From: Virgibacillus phasianinus
Lineage (GTDB): Bacteria > Bacillota > Bacilli > Bacillales > Amphibacillaceae
DNA: 64,000 nucleotides
NCBI RefSeq assembly: GCF_002216775.1
Contig: NZ_CP022315.1
Coordinates: forward strand, 3,472,001-3,536,000
Direction: 5' to 3'
Shown here: piece after piece, positions 52,175 through 60,654 of the stretch
Layout: the number at the start of each line of letters is the position of its first letter
How positions within the stretch are numbered: the first letter of the stretch is position 1
Translations under genes and position numbers: made by a program
Notes under the pieces: model-generated
Databases searched by the model: none
Told to the model about the DNA's origin: nothing
The model's input: the letters and a program-made list of their open reading frames with translations, nothing else

Positions 52175-53454
52175 ATGGCACAGCGTGAAATCCAGGTTGA
52201 CGAACGATTACCATTCTTACAAAGCTTACCGCTTAGTATTCAGCACTTATTTGCAATGTTCGGTTCAACTGTTTTAGTTCCAGTATTATTTAATGTCAAT
52301 CCCGCAACAATTTTATTAATGAATGGAATTGGCACATTGATCTACTTGTTTATTACAAAAGGAAAAATTCCTGCGTATTTAGGCTCTAGCTTTGCTTTCA
52401 TTTCACCTGTTTTTGTTGTACTTGGGCAGCATTCGGGTGGATCAGGATATAGTTATGTGCTCGGTGGTTTCCTGGTCGTAGGAATTGTTTTATGTCTTGT
52501 TGCATTGCTTGTGAAAATTGCTGGTACCGCATGGATTGATGTCATTTTCCCGCCTGCTGCGATGGGGGCAATTGTTGCTGTTATAGGACTAGAACTTGTT
52601 CCGACCGCGGCAGAAATGGCTGGATGGATTGCGCCTGCAGATGGGGGCGCATCATGGAGCGTTGATCCAAAAGTAGCGCTTGTATCATTTTTGACCTTGA
52701 CAATTACCATCGTTTGCTGGGTAACAATGCGCGGTTTTTTAAAAATCATTCCAATCCTTATCGGTATAATCGCTGGATATTTAATAGCACTGTCATTCGG
52801 AATAGTTGATTTAACAAAAGTGCACGAAGCAGCATGGATCTCCATGCCAACCTTCTACCAAATGAAATTTGACTGGTCGGCAATTTTAGTTATCCTTCCA
52901 GCTGCACTTGTTATTATTCCAGAGCATATTGGACATTTATTTGTGACAGGCAATATTGTTAAAAACGATTTAACCAAGGATCCTGGACTTGATCGTTCCT
53001 TATTCGGAAATGGGATTTCCACCATTATCTCAAGCTTGTTTGGTTCAACTCCAAATACAACATACGGTGAGAATATCGGAGTATTAGCCATCACGAAAGT
53101 ATACTCCACGTGGATAATAGGTATGGCCGCGGTGGTAGCAGTCCTTCTTTCGTTTTGCGGAAAACTTGCTGCCCTGATTTCTTCCATTCCAACACCGGTA
53201 ATGGGTGGAATTTCAATCCTGTTATTTGGAATTATTGCTGCAAGCGGTATACGAATGCTGGTTGAAGCACAAATCGACTACAACCGCTCACAAAACCTGA
53301 TACTTACTACCGTTGTTCTTGTAATAGGAATTAGCGGGGCGACAATTAACTTGGGGATGTTTCCTTGACAGGTATGGGATTAGCGACCGTTGTTGCCATC
53401 ATTCTAAGTATATTCTTTAAACTGCTTGATTTATTAAATTTGTCGAATGAATAG
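52175..53454 (+). pseudogene. pyrP: Uracil permease with a 3' frameshift
   Basis: A nucleobase-cation symporter-2 permease (UraA/PyrP) with about 14 membrane helices; LGSSFAFISPV near residue 72, VIPEHIGHLF near 248 and GSTPNTTYGENIG near 285 are family motifs, the Glu residues binding uracil. The frame ends early at 53368 after INLGMFP. Moving the frame at the G run 53353-53356 gives DVSLTGMGLATVVAIILS then FFKLLDLLN to a stop at 53454, the normal ending with the last helix. A single lost G explains this. Either the gene is damaged or the base call is wrong. GGGGGA precedes the ATG. Confidence 0.85.
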
Positions 53455-53465
53455 AATTTTTTAAG

Positions 53466-53492
53466 GGCCCAGCCATTATGCTGTGGCTCTTT
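53466..53492 (+). terminator. Likely pyrP terminator
   Basis: CCAGCCA and TGTGGCT-type arms form a short GC-rich hairpin followed by CTTTTATG. It lies directly after the restored pyrP stop and before pheA. Confidence 0.55.
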
Positions 53493-53532
53493 TATGCTAT
53501 ACTGGATAAAAAATATGGGAGGATCATTATAT

Positions 53533-54405
53533 ATGGAAGATAAAAACATCAAACCAACAGTCGCCTACTTGGGACCAGAAGCATCATTTACACATATTGC
53601 CGTAACTACTCTATTCGGCCAGGCTGAATTAATGCCACAACCTACAATTCCGGACTGTATCGAATCAGTTACAGCAGGAACTGTCGACTATGCGATCGTT
53701 CCACTCGAGAATGCGTTAGAAGGTTCTGTCCCCTTGACTATCGATTACCTATTTCATGGCAGCAAACTATACATTAATGCGGAAATTTCTATACCGATTG
53801 AGCAACACTTGATGGTCAATGAACAACAAGCTCATTTCGTTGATGAACTTGAATCAATTAATTCACATCCGCATGCGCTCGCCCAGTGTCATAAATATTT
53901 GCAGACCAATTTCCGCCACGTTCCACTTATTCAGACGACTTCAACGGCTGCGGCTGCCAAATATATATCGGAAAACCCTAATGAAAAAATAGCAGCAATT
54001 GGAAACAGATTAGCAGCAGAAAAATATGGGTTACATATAACGGAAGAAAATATCCAGGATGTACAGTTCAACCATACACGGTTCGTCGTTTTGTCACAGC
54101 GAAAAGAAAATCTGGAAAGTGAAGGACATACTAATAAGCTCAAAACAACCTTAATGGTTAAGCTTCCAGAAGATGACCGCTCAGGAATATTGCATCAAGT
54201 TTTGTCGGTATTCGCATGGCGAAGGCTCAATCTTAGTAAAATTGAATCAAGACCATTAAAAACCGGGCTTGGGGATTATTTCTTTATCATTGATGTGCTT
54301 GAAGCTGAAGATCATCCAATGATGAAAGGTGCCGTAGATGAACTCACCGCCCTGAATTGTTCAATTCAGACATTTGGATCTTATTATACATATAAACAGG
54401 TTTAA
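53533..54405 (+). CDS. pheA: Prephenate dehydratase
   Basis: A 290-residue enzyme that converts prephenate to phenylpyruvate in phenylalanine synthesis. The catalytic domain starts VAYLGPEASFTHIA and has QTTSTAAAAKYI near residue 135, with the conserved threonine. The ACT domain has GILHQVLSVFAWRRLNLSKI and ESRPLKTGLGDYFF, the phenylalanine-sensing ESRP motif. GGGAGGA precedes the ATG at 53533. There is no chorismate mutase domain, as usual in Bacillus. Feedback inhibition by Phe is expected. Confidence 0.94.
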   Translation: MEDKNIKPTVAYLGPEASFTHIAVTTLFGQAELMPQPTIPDCIESVTAGTVDYAIVPLENALEGSVPLTIDYLFHGSKLYINAEISIPIEQHLMVNEQQAHFVDELESINSHPHALAQCHKYLQTNFRHVPLIQTTSTAAAAKYISENPNEKIAAIGNRLAAEKYGLHITEENIQDVQFNHTRFVVLSQRKENLESEGHTNKLKTTLMVKLPEDDRSGILHQVLSVFAWRRLNLSKIESRPLKTGLGDYFFIIDVLEAEDHPMMKGAVDELTALNCSIQTFGSYYTYKQV

Positions 54406-54436
54406 GGAAGGCAGTAGCTATGCCTTCCTATTTTTT
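54406..54436 (+). terminator. pheA terminator
   Basis: GGAAGGCA and TGCCTTCC form an 8-bp stem followed by TATTTTTT. It begins directly after the pheA stop. Confidence 0.88.
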
Positions 54437-54442
54437 GAAAGG

Positions 54443-54556
54443 CCTTTTTGTATAGTTTGTAGCTAGTATCACCACATTAAAATAACGCGACATAACAGCA
54501 CGTGATTTCCCACGAAAAATGCGCGGGGTTATTTTTGACCGTTGCTTTCCGCGGTA
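54443..54556. repeat. Dispersed intergenic repeat, copy C (inverted)
   Basis: Read on the minus strand this noncoding stretch shares GTGG(G)AAATCACGT, then GTCGC..TT and GTGATA with AAACTAT, in the same order as the repeat at 60488-60612. It is in the pheA-yndM gap and carries no gene. Confidence 0.5.
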
Positions 54557-54644
54557 TGAATTCGTATATTTGCAGCAGACCAGGAAAAGATAATAAATGC
54601 ACTTTCATGTTTAAATTTAACCGTTTTCTGAAAGGAGAAAAGAA

Positions 54645-55106
54645 ATGGAACACCTAAAAGGGCTAATTACAAAGTTCGTCCTGGTGACTGCTGTTTTGTT
54701 TGTCGTTTTATCATTATTCTACGGAGTTGATTTTGGCGATGTTCTGCTGATCAGTTTGGTCTTAACGGGTATATCCTACCTAGGTGATATGTACGTATTG
54801 CCTAACACAAGTAATACAGTGGCAACACTTGCTGACCTTGGGCTTTCCTTCATTATTGTATGGCTTTTTGGAGGAAGTATTATCGAGGAAAACATCCCGA
54901 TTATTCTAGCGTCCATTATTAGTGCAGTAATCATATCGATTTGTGAAGTATTTTTTCACATATATATGGAAAGACATGTTCTTGAAGAAGATGCGCATAA
55001 TACCGCTGTATCCGGTCAACGTTTTAGTACCGAATTTAGTTCAGACGAACCGGATGTGAAAAAGGAATATCAAAAGTCCCTGGAGGACAATGAAACAAAA
55101 GAATAA
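54645..55106 (+). CDS. YndM-like DUF2512 membrane protein
   Basis: A 153-residue protein with four hydrophobic helices in its first 110 residues and a charged tail. The segment DFGDVLLISLVLTGISYLGD and the following YVLPNTSNTVATLADLGLSF are characteristic of the YndM/DUF2512 family. GAAAGGAG precedes the ATG. The family is found in spore-formers; its function is unknown to me. Confidence 0.88.
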   Translation: MEHLKGLITKFVLVTAVLFVVLSLFYGVDFGDVLLISLVLTGISYLGDMYVLPNTSNTVATLADLGLSFIIVWLFGGSIIEENIPIILASIISAVIISICEVFFHIYMERHVLEEDAHNTAVSGQRFSTEFSSDEPDVKKEYQKSLEDNETKE

Positions 55107-55113
55107 TTATTGC

Positions 55114-55144
55114 AGGTCGGATCTTAATTGTTCCGGCCTTTCTT
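55114..55144 (+). terminator. Terminator after the yndM-like gene
   Basis: AGGTCGGA and TCCGGCCT pair over 8 bp with one mismatch, followed by TTCTT. It lies shortly after the stop codon. Confidence 0.65.
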
Positions 55145-55227
55145 ATGTTAAACATTCCTAGCTTGTCGCAAAGAACTAATGCGAGAGCCTTAGATTATTA
55201 TTTATATTCCCTTAAAGTGTAAAAGAA

Positions 55228-55261
55228 AACAGGAATTATCTTTTATCAGACAATTCCCGTT
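55228..55261 (-). terminator. Terminator of the Tat operon
   Basis: AACAGGAATT.TC and GA.AATTCCCGTT form an imperfect stem. On the minus strand it is followed by TTTTCTTTTA. It ends the oxidoreductase-tatA transcript. Confidence 0.65.
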
Positions 55262-55266
55262 CAATT

Positions 55267-55455
55267 TTATAAATCATTTTTCTCGACCTTCGACGGTTCT
55301 TCCTCATCGCTCATAATACTGCTGGTTGTCCGTTTGAACTCTGATAGTGTTTTTCCAAATGCTGATCCGATCTCCGGAAGTTTCTTTGGACCGAAAATAA
55401 TCAAGGTAATCACCAAAATAATGATTAATCCTGGCACACCAATGTTTGAGAGCAT
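55267..55455 (-). CDS. tatA: Twin-arginine translocase subunit TatA
   Basis: A 62-residue TatA protein: a short membrane helix ([18 protein letters not shown]), the [10 protein letters not shown] hinge, an amphipathic helix and an acidic tail. TatA oligomers form the passage for folded proteins. It is 33 bases downstream of a two-gene oxidoreductase unit whose small subunit carries a twin-arginine signal, so it looks like a dedicated TatA. No TatC gene is in the window. Confidence 0.93.
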   Translation of the reverse strand: MLSNIGVPGLIIILVITLIIFGPKKLPEIGSAFGKTLSEFKRTTSSIMSDEEEPSKVEKNDL

Positions 55456-55488
55456 TTGTCTAACTCCTTCTTTCCATTAAGGATACAA

Positions 55489-57204
55489 TTACGCGAGCAT
55501 ACCACCATTTTTACTGTACTTCATAATACCTTCCGCAGCCCGATATGCCAGGGCACCAACTGTATCTGTCGGATTATAACCACCATTGTGCGGGAAGGCG
55601 GAAGCTCCAACAACAAACAGATTTTCCATATCCCACATTTGTAAATAATTATTGACAGCAGATGTTTCCGAATCTGCTCCCATGATAACACCGCCGGTAT
55701 TATGTGTAGATTGATATGTTGTTATATTATACGGGCCCAGTTCTTCCATGGCATCAATCTTGTCTGCACCCATTTCCTTCAAAATCCCACTTGCCTTTTT
55801 TGCTGTAAACTTAGCTAATTTACGATCCTGTTCCTCAAAGTCAAATGTCATTCGAACAATTGGATCACCAAAAGTGTCCTTATACGTTGGATCAAGATCA
55901 AGGTAATGGTGCTGGAATGGCATACTGGCTCCCATTGCACCGACTGACAATGTTTTATTAATGTATTTTAACGAGTTTTGTTTGAATTCTTTACCCCAAG
56001 TTGGTGAATCGCTTGGGATTGGATTGTTTTGTATCGGTCTTTGACCCGTCTGTGTCAAACTTAAGTAACCGCCATGAATGAAGTCTAAATCCGAATGGTC
56101 AAAATTATCACCATTAAAATCATCAATGACCATTCCCAGAGCCCCTGCACCAGCAAAATTATTAAATTTTTGATCATCAAAATAGCCAGTCGCAGCTCCT
56201 TTTACTACTTGGTAGGCATAGTTCTTTCCTATTACACCTTTCCCGGTGGAAGGGTCATAAGGGCGGCCAACCTTGGAATTTAACAGCAGTCTTGCATTAT
56301 TAAATACATAACTGGTCAGTACCACTACATCAGCAGGTTGTTCAATTTCTTCACCAGTTGTCACGTCCGTGTAAAGTACCCCAGTAGCCTTATCGCCGTT
56401 ATGCAATACTTTCCTTACCCAAGAATGGGTTCTAAGATCAAATTTTCCGGTTTTATTCGCAACAGGGATAACAGTAACTACAGGATCCGCCTTAGCACCG
56501 TACTCACAGCCAAATCGTTCACAAAAACCGCAATATTGGCACGCTGATCGTTTAATCCCATCAGGATTTTCATATGCTTCCGATAAATTTGCAGATGGTA
56601 CGGTATAAGGATGATACTTCAGGTTTTCCGTTGCTTTTTTAAACATCTTCATTTGTTCAGAATGTTTCATTGGTTTAGTTGGGTATTTATCTGAACGCTT
56701 GCCCCCCAGCGGATTTTCCTCCCCTGAGATGCCTGCCATTTTTTCAAATTTATCATAATAAGGTTCAATTTCGTCGTACGTTATCCCCCAATCCTGAATA
56801 GTCATGCCAGCGGGAATTTTATTTTTTCCGTAGCGTTCAATCGTTGCACTTTTAATATTAAAGTCATAAGGAAGAAAGCGAAATGTTTGACCATTCCAAT
56901 GTACACCAGCCCCGCCAAGACCGCTCCCCATTAGGAAAGAACCATATTGACGCATTGGCAGTGCGCGCATTTTTTCATTACTTCGAAAAGAAAGCGTTTC
57001 CTTTGATAAATCTTGCATTAATTCATACCGGACAGCATAGCGCAATTCATCATGAACCATGTAATAATCTTCCGTGTGCCGCTCTTGTCCGCGCTCTAAA
57101 CCTACAACATTCAGTCCTTGTTTTGTAAGTTCCGAGGCGATGATTCCTCCGCCCCAGCCTACACCAACAACTACTACATCCGTTTTCGGCATTTTTTTAG
57201 CCAT
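55489..57204 (-). CDS. GMC oxidoreductase, gluconate dehydrogenase-type large subunit
   Basis: A 571-residue FAD enzyme that oxidises a sugar, sugar acid or polyol. The FAD motif is VVVVGVGWGGGIIASELTKQ near residue 10. The C-terminal GMC domain has THNTGGVIMGAD near 505 and VVGASAFPHNGGYNPTDTVG near 535, with the catalytic His and Asn pair. CxxCxxC-like cysteines are in SACQYCGFCERFGCEYGAK near residue 220. It has no signal peptide and presumably rides through Tat with its small subunit. Exact substrate unknown. Confidence 0.9.
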   Translation of the reverse strand: MAKKMPKTDVVVVGVGWGGGIIASELTKQGLNVVGLERGQERHTEDYYMVHDELRYAVRYELMQDLSKETLSFRSNEKMRALPMRQYGSFLMGSGLGGAGVHWNGQTFRFLPYDFNIKSATIERYGKNKIPAGMTIQDWGITYDEIEPYYDKFEKMAGISGEENPLGGKRSDKYPTKPMKHSEQMKMFKKATENLKYHPYTVPSANLSEAYENPDGIKRSACQYCGFCERFGCEYGAKADPVVTVIPVANKTGKFDLRTHSWVRKVLHNGDKATGVLYTDVTTGEEIEQPADVVVLTSYVFNNARLLLNSKVGRPYDPSTGKGVIGKNYAYQVVKGAATGYFDDQKFNNFAGAGALGMVIDDFNGDNFDHSDLDFIHGGYLSLTQTGQRPIQNNPIPSDSPTWGKEFKQNSLKYINKTLSVGAMGASMPFQHHYLDLDPTYKDTFGDPIVRMTFDFEEQDRKLAKFTAKKASGILKEMGADKIDAMEELGPYNITTYQSTHNTGGVIMGADSETSAVNNYLQMWDMENLFVVGASAFPHNGGYNPTDTVGALAYRAAEGIMKYSKNGGMLA

Positions 57205-57277
57205 TCTATCACCTCAATATTTTTACTATAAATAACGCTTCTAACCCTTTCACCACAGACCAGTCGCCTCCGCTTTT

Positions 57278-58030
57278 CTACATATGTTCGCGGAGACTTT
57301 TTGGTGGTATTTCTTTAAAATCACCAGTAATGATATCTGAATAACTCATTTGATTGCCTGGAAAATTCCTCATTCTCCAGCCGTCCATATCTTTATTTCC
57401 GCTATATAATGGATCACTGTAAACACCCTCCAATGTCATACTGCGGAGTAAATCAAAGAAACCGCTTGGAGAGACCGTCATTAGATTGACCTTATCCTCA
57501 GCAAAATCTGTCAGAATAGCATCCTGCTCCTCAGCGGACAAGTTAGCAAAACTCTTCTTATACTTTTTCTGGCTGTAGTTTTGCATTTCTTTTAATGCAA
57601 TCCGAAAAATTTCTTTTCGCCTTAACCTGCCCTGATATCCTTGAACCTTTTCACCATGAAAAAATGGGGGTTGCATATAATCTCTTGCATTTAGACCATA
57701 AGAACCGGCCAGTTGATGGTCAATATAATAGGCCACACCTAATTCCTTCGCCCCTGGACCATTTTCATCCTTTGGAAAAATTCTTTCCGATGCAGCTTCA
57801 ACCATTTTAAATTCATTTTGGCTAAAGTTCATTAATGCGTGGGTAAAGTTGGTTGTTTTATTATTTTTGGTTTGTGGGTTAGTCTTCTTTTCATCTGTAT
57901 CCCACGGGATAACACCGCCTAAAACCCCTCCAACTGCAAGACCGCCAACCGCATAACCCGAATTTTTAATAAACCTTCTGCGAGACAGCCTTTCTCTTTC
58001 TGCTTGTTCTTTGTTTTTATCATCAGCCAA
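57278..58030 (-). CDS. Gluconate 2-dehydrogenase subunit 3-like, Tat signal
   Basis: A 250-residue protein of the gluconate 2-dehydrogenase subunit 3 family. The N terminus carries a twin-arginine signal, LSRRRFIKN, followed by a Gly-rich hydrophobic stretch GYAVGGLAVGGVLGGVI. The folded domain has AASERIFPKDENGPGAKELG and VAYYIDHQLAGSYG, typical of the family. TTG at 58030 has GAGGTG upstream and is preferred; ATG at 58051 is possible. It is first in the unit with the GMC subunit and tatA. Confidence 0.88.
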   Translation of the reverse strand: MADDKNKEQAERERLSRRRFIKNSGYAVGGLAVGGVLGGVIPWDTDEKKTNPQTKNNKTTNFTHALMNFSQNEFKMVEAASERIFPKDENGPGAKELGVAYYIDHQLAGSYGLNARDYMQPPFFHGEKVQGYQGRLRRKEIFRIALKEMQNYSQKKYKKSFANLSAEEQDAILTDFAEDKVNLMTVSPSGFFDLLRSMTLEGVYSDPLYSGNKDMDGWRMRNFPGNQMSYSDIITGDFKEIPPKSLREHM

Positions 58031-58152
58031 AGAAATCACCTCTTTATCCATGAACTTATTTTCCTAGCTTATTATGTCACCAAAAATAACCATTCATACA
58101 CAAAAACTTTATGGGCATTATACAAGTAATCGTAAAAATGGAGGGTAGCAAA

Positions 58153-58836
58153 ATGAAAACAATATGGAAAACCATTATGATCTTTTTTGTATTTAGTCTA
58201 GCGATCTTACTTTCAGCTTGTAATGGCAATGGACAGGATGAGGCCTTGCGTACAAATGACGCTAATGATGGGGCAAATATAAATAATGTCTCACATGATT
58301 CAGATCTGAATGATCCATCCGTTATTCCTAGTGAAAACGGTGATAAAACCGATACCACAAATAAGAATGGTACATCATATGATGGGATGGGTAACGATAC
58401 CTATGGCTCAATCGGAAGTTCCGGTATTCATGAGGGTGGCCTTTCTTCTTTCCTTGAATCAAAGTTAAAAGGAGTAGGAATCACTGGTGTTAAGGTCTTT
58501 GCAATTGATGATTCGGTTGTATTGGCGCGCAAAGATAAACAAACAACATCCCATGAATACGATAATTTGCAAAATGATGTATTAAGTGGAACAGAGGGTA
58601 TGTCTGGCAAGGGTGAACCTAAAGGAGTTAATGATTCAAAGAACAAAAGTCATGACAATTTGGATCAAGCCAAAGAAAAAATGAACAAAATGTTTAATGG
58701 TAATGTCAAGATTCTCACAGTAACTGATCCAAAAGCAATTGACCTGATCAACAGCATTAAAGAGAACATTAAAGCTGTTTCCTACCAAGCAGCTGCAGAC
58801 GACCTATTGAAGTTGCTAAAAATGACTAAAGAATAG
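58153..58836 (+). CDS. YhcN/YlaJ-family sporulation lipoprotein
   Basis: A 227-residue lipoprotein. The signal ends with lipobox LLSAC followed by an Asn/Asp-rich low-complexity linker to about residue 95. The C-terminal domain (VKVFAIDDSVVLARK and VKILTVTDPKAIDLINSI) matches the YhcN/YlaJ family of spore-associated lipoproteins. GGAGGG lies seven bases before the ATG at 58153. The inserted linker makes it somewhat longer than B. subtilis YhcN. Confidence 0.85.
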   Translation: MKTIWKTIMIFFVFSLAILLSACNGNGQDEALRTNDANDGANINNVSHDSDLNDPSVIPSENGDKTDTTNKNGTSYDGMGNDTYGSIGSSGIHEGGLSSFLESKLKGVGITGVKVFAIDDSVVLARKDKQTTSHEYDNLQNDVLSGTEGMSGKGEPKGVNDSKNKSHDNLDQAKEKMNKMFNGNVKILTVTDPKAIDLINSIKENIKAVSYQAAADDLLKLLKMTKE

Positions 58837-58845
58837 GGACTAAAA

Positions 58846-58878
58846 AGGAGAACCAAAATTGGCTCTCCTTCATTTTTT
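58846..58878. terminator. Bidirectional terminator, lipoprotein / dacB-like
   Basis: AAGGAGAACC pairs with GGCTCTCCTT over 10 bp with one mismatch, with a T-rich stretch after it. It separates two convergent genes. Confidence 0.8.
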
Positions 58879-60412
58879 ATTCATTTGCTAAAATAGATAC
58901 GATTTTATCTTCAATACCTTTTCCGTCATCTTCATCTAATAAATGGTTGATTACAATGGAAAAAATAACTGTTTCACTTTCTCTGGTATTCAAATAACCT
59001 GATAACGAGCTAACGGATTGAATGGTTCCAGTTTTCGCCTGAACCCGGGCGTGATCAGCAATGTCTTCCATCCTATCTTGAAGTGTTCCGCCAACAAGTC
59101 GCTCTTCCGCTCCCGCCACAGGCAGCGAATGAATATAGGTGGTGTACCATTTTTCTTTTTGAATAGCATATAATAACTTTGAAATCTCATTTGGCGGAAT
59201 TAAATTACTGCTGGAAATTCCAGAGCCATCCCTTAATTTTAATGTCTCAATATTTAAGCCAAAGTTCAGAAGCTGTTCTTCTATCACCTCCAGTCCTTTT
59301 TCAAAACTTCCTTCACCCTTCACAACTTTGCCCATTTCTTTAACAAGTGTTTCCGCATGAACATTATTGCTTAGCTTCATAAAAGGAAGAAGTAATTCCG
59401 ATAATGGCATGGATTCGTGGGAAAGAAGAATCTCAGCGTCATCTGGTGTTTTCCCAGTTTTGATATCACCCGTCCAGGAAATGCCTTGATTCACAAGTGC
59501 CTTTTTAAACAGGTTCAATGCATAATCAGTTGGTTCCCAGACCGCCATCGATTCTTCAAGCGGCTTTGTGTCAGCCGGAATAGTACCATCAATAGTTATT
59601 ACATTTGTACCATGTTCACGCCCAACTTCAATATCCTCTTCCTCACCGGAAGCAATCGTTTTGGCGGTATTGACAATATCCACATAATCCGTTTTAGGGG
59701 AAACAGTTATTTCAGGTTTTTCACCTGGTTTTCCTGGAGTTACACTCACATTTACCGATCCCGCATTATAATCTTTATCTGGAGAAACGGTTAACGCTGA
59801 AATCTGTGCTCCATAGTAAAATTGTTCATCATCCCAAATCAAATCGGGAGAAACTCGTATGTTATCATACCACGTGTCATCAGCAATAATGTTACCACTG
59901 ATTTTATTTATGCCGCTTTCACTTATTGTCTTGGCGAAGTCGGCAAAGTCTTCCGGTAATAAGGTTGGATCCCCTTTTCCTTTTAAATATAGATCGCCAT
60001 ACAAGGTACCGCCATTTACCTGTCCGCCTCTTAGTACTTCTGTGGTAAAAGTATGGTCAGCGCCTAAAGTGGATAACGCACTAGCTGCCGTGAATAATTT
60101 CATATTGGAAGCTGGATGCAGCCGGGTATCGGCATTATGCTGGTACAGTAAATCTCCTGTAGCAGCGGAGCGAATACTAATACCTATTATTGCTCCCTCC
60201 AAGTTTGGTTCACTTTCTAGATAACTATCCAATTGTTTCTCCAAGGAACCCGTATTTGCTGCGGCCTTGGCCGGAATACTTGATTCATCCATTCCGTTCT
60301 CCTCCTTCATGTCGTTGGCGGATTCGCTTTTTTCATTAGAAGGTACATTGTCTATTAAAAAAATTATTAATAATACTAAAAGAACAGTAAAGATGATTCT
60401 GGCAATTTTCAA
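58877..60412 (-). CDS. D-alanyl-D-alanine carboxypeptidase (S13, DacB/PBP4-like)
   Basis: A 511-residue penicillin-binding protein that trims or cross-checks peptidoglycan stems outside the membrane. After an N-terminal helix, the active-site SxxK is in HPASNMKLFTAASALS near residue 100; SNN is in MKLSNNVHAETL near 345, and KTG in RVQAKTGTIQSVSSLSG near 450. Large insert between SxxK and SxN is typical of class C PBPs. The TTG at 60412 has GGAGGTG upstream; upstream GTG codons overlap that site. Confidence 0.9.
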   Translation of the reverse strand: MKIARIIFTVLLVLLIIFLIDNVPSNEKSESANDMKEENGMDESSIPAKAAANTGSLEKQLDSYLESEPNLEGAIIGISIRSAATGDLLYQHNADTRLHPASNMKLFTAASALSTLGADHTFTTEVLRGGQVNGGTLYGDLYLKGKGDPTLLPEDFADFAKTISESGINKISGNIIADDTWYDNIRVSPDLIWDDEQFYYGAQISALTVSPDKDYNAGSVNVSVTPGKPGEKPEITVSPKTDYVDIVNTAKTIASGEEEDIEVGREHGTNVITIDGTIPADTKPLEESMAVWEPTDYALNLFKKALVNQGISWTGDIKTGKTPDDAEILLSHESMPLSELLLPFMKLSNNVHAETLVKEMGKVVKGEGSFEKGLEVIEEQLLNFGLNIETLKLRDGSGISSSNLIPPNEISKLLYAIQKEKWYTTYIHSLPVAGAEERLVGGTLQDRMEDIADHARVQAKTGTIQSVSSLSGYLNTRESETVIFSIVINHLLDEDDGKGIEDKIVSILANE

Positions 60413-60487
60413 AATAATCACCTCCACCTTTTTATATCAAAGGACTATGCTTTTTGCATATGGCTGTTTTTGACACAAAACCTAAAA

Positions 60488-60612
60488 CCGCGATGTAACT
60501 AAAAATTATGTTTGCGTCCGCGACCGCTGTGGAAATCACGTTGCTGATACTATTGTTCCGTCGCAATTTATATCAACTGCGTGATTTTACTAACAAACTA
60601 TGCGAAAACAGC
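60488..60612. repeat. Dispersed intergenic repeat, copy B
   Basis: Noncoding stretch between the dacB-like and MFS genes. It shares GTYCCGTCGCA-like sequence, TTTATATCAACTG, GTGAT..TTA and AAACTA.GCGAAAA with 6121-6171, and GTGG.AAATCACGT with the inverted copy at 54443-54556. No gene seen. Confidence 0.55.
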
Positions 60613-60654
60613 CTTTTATATAATTATCATGTTATAAGTGTAACATAGGCATGT

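Noticed and set aside
53341..53380. Programmed ribosomal frameshift in pyrP
   Set aside because: No slippery heptamer with downstream structure is seen, and no permease is known to use one; a lost G is the simpler explanation.
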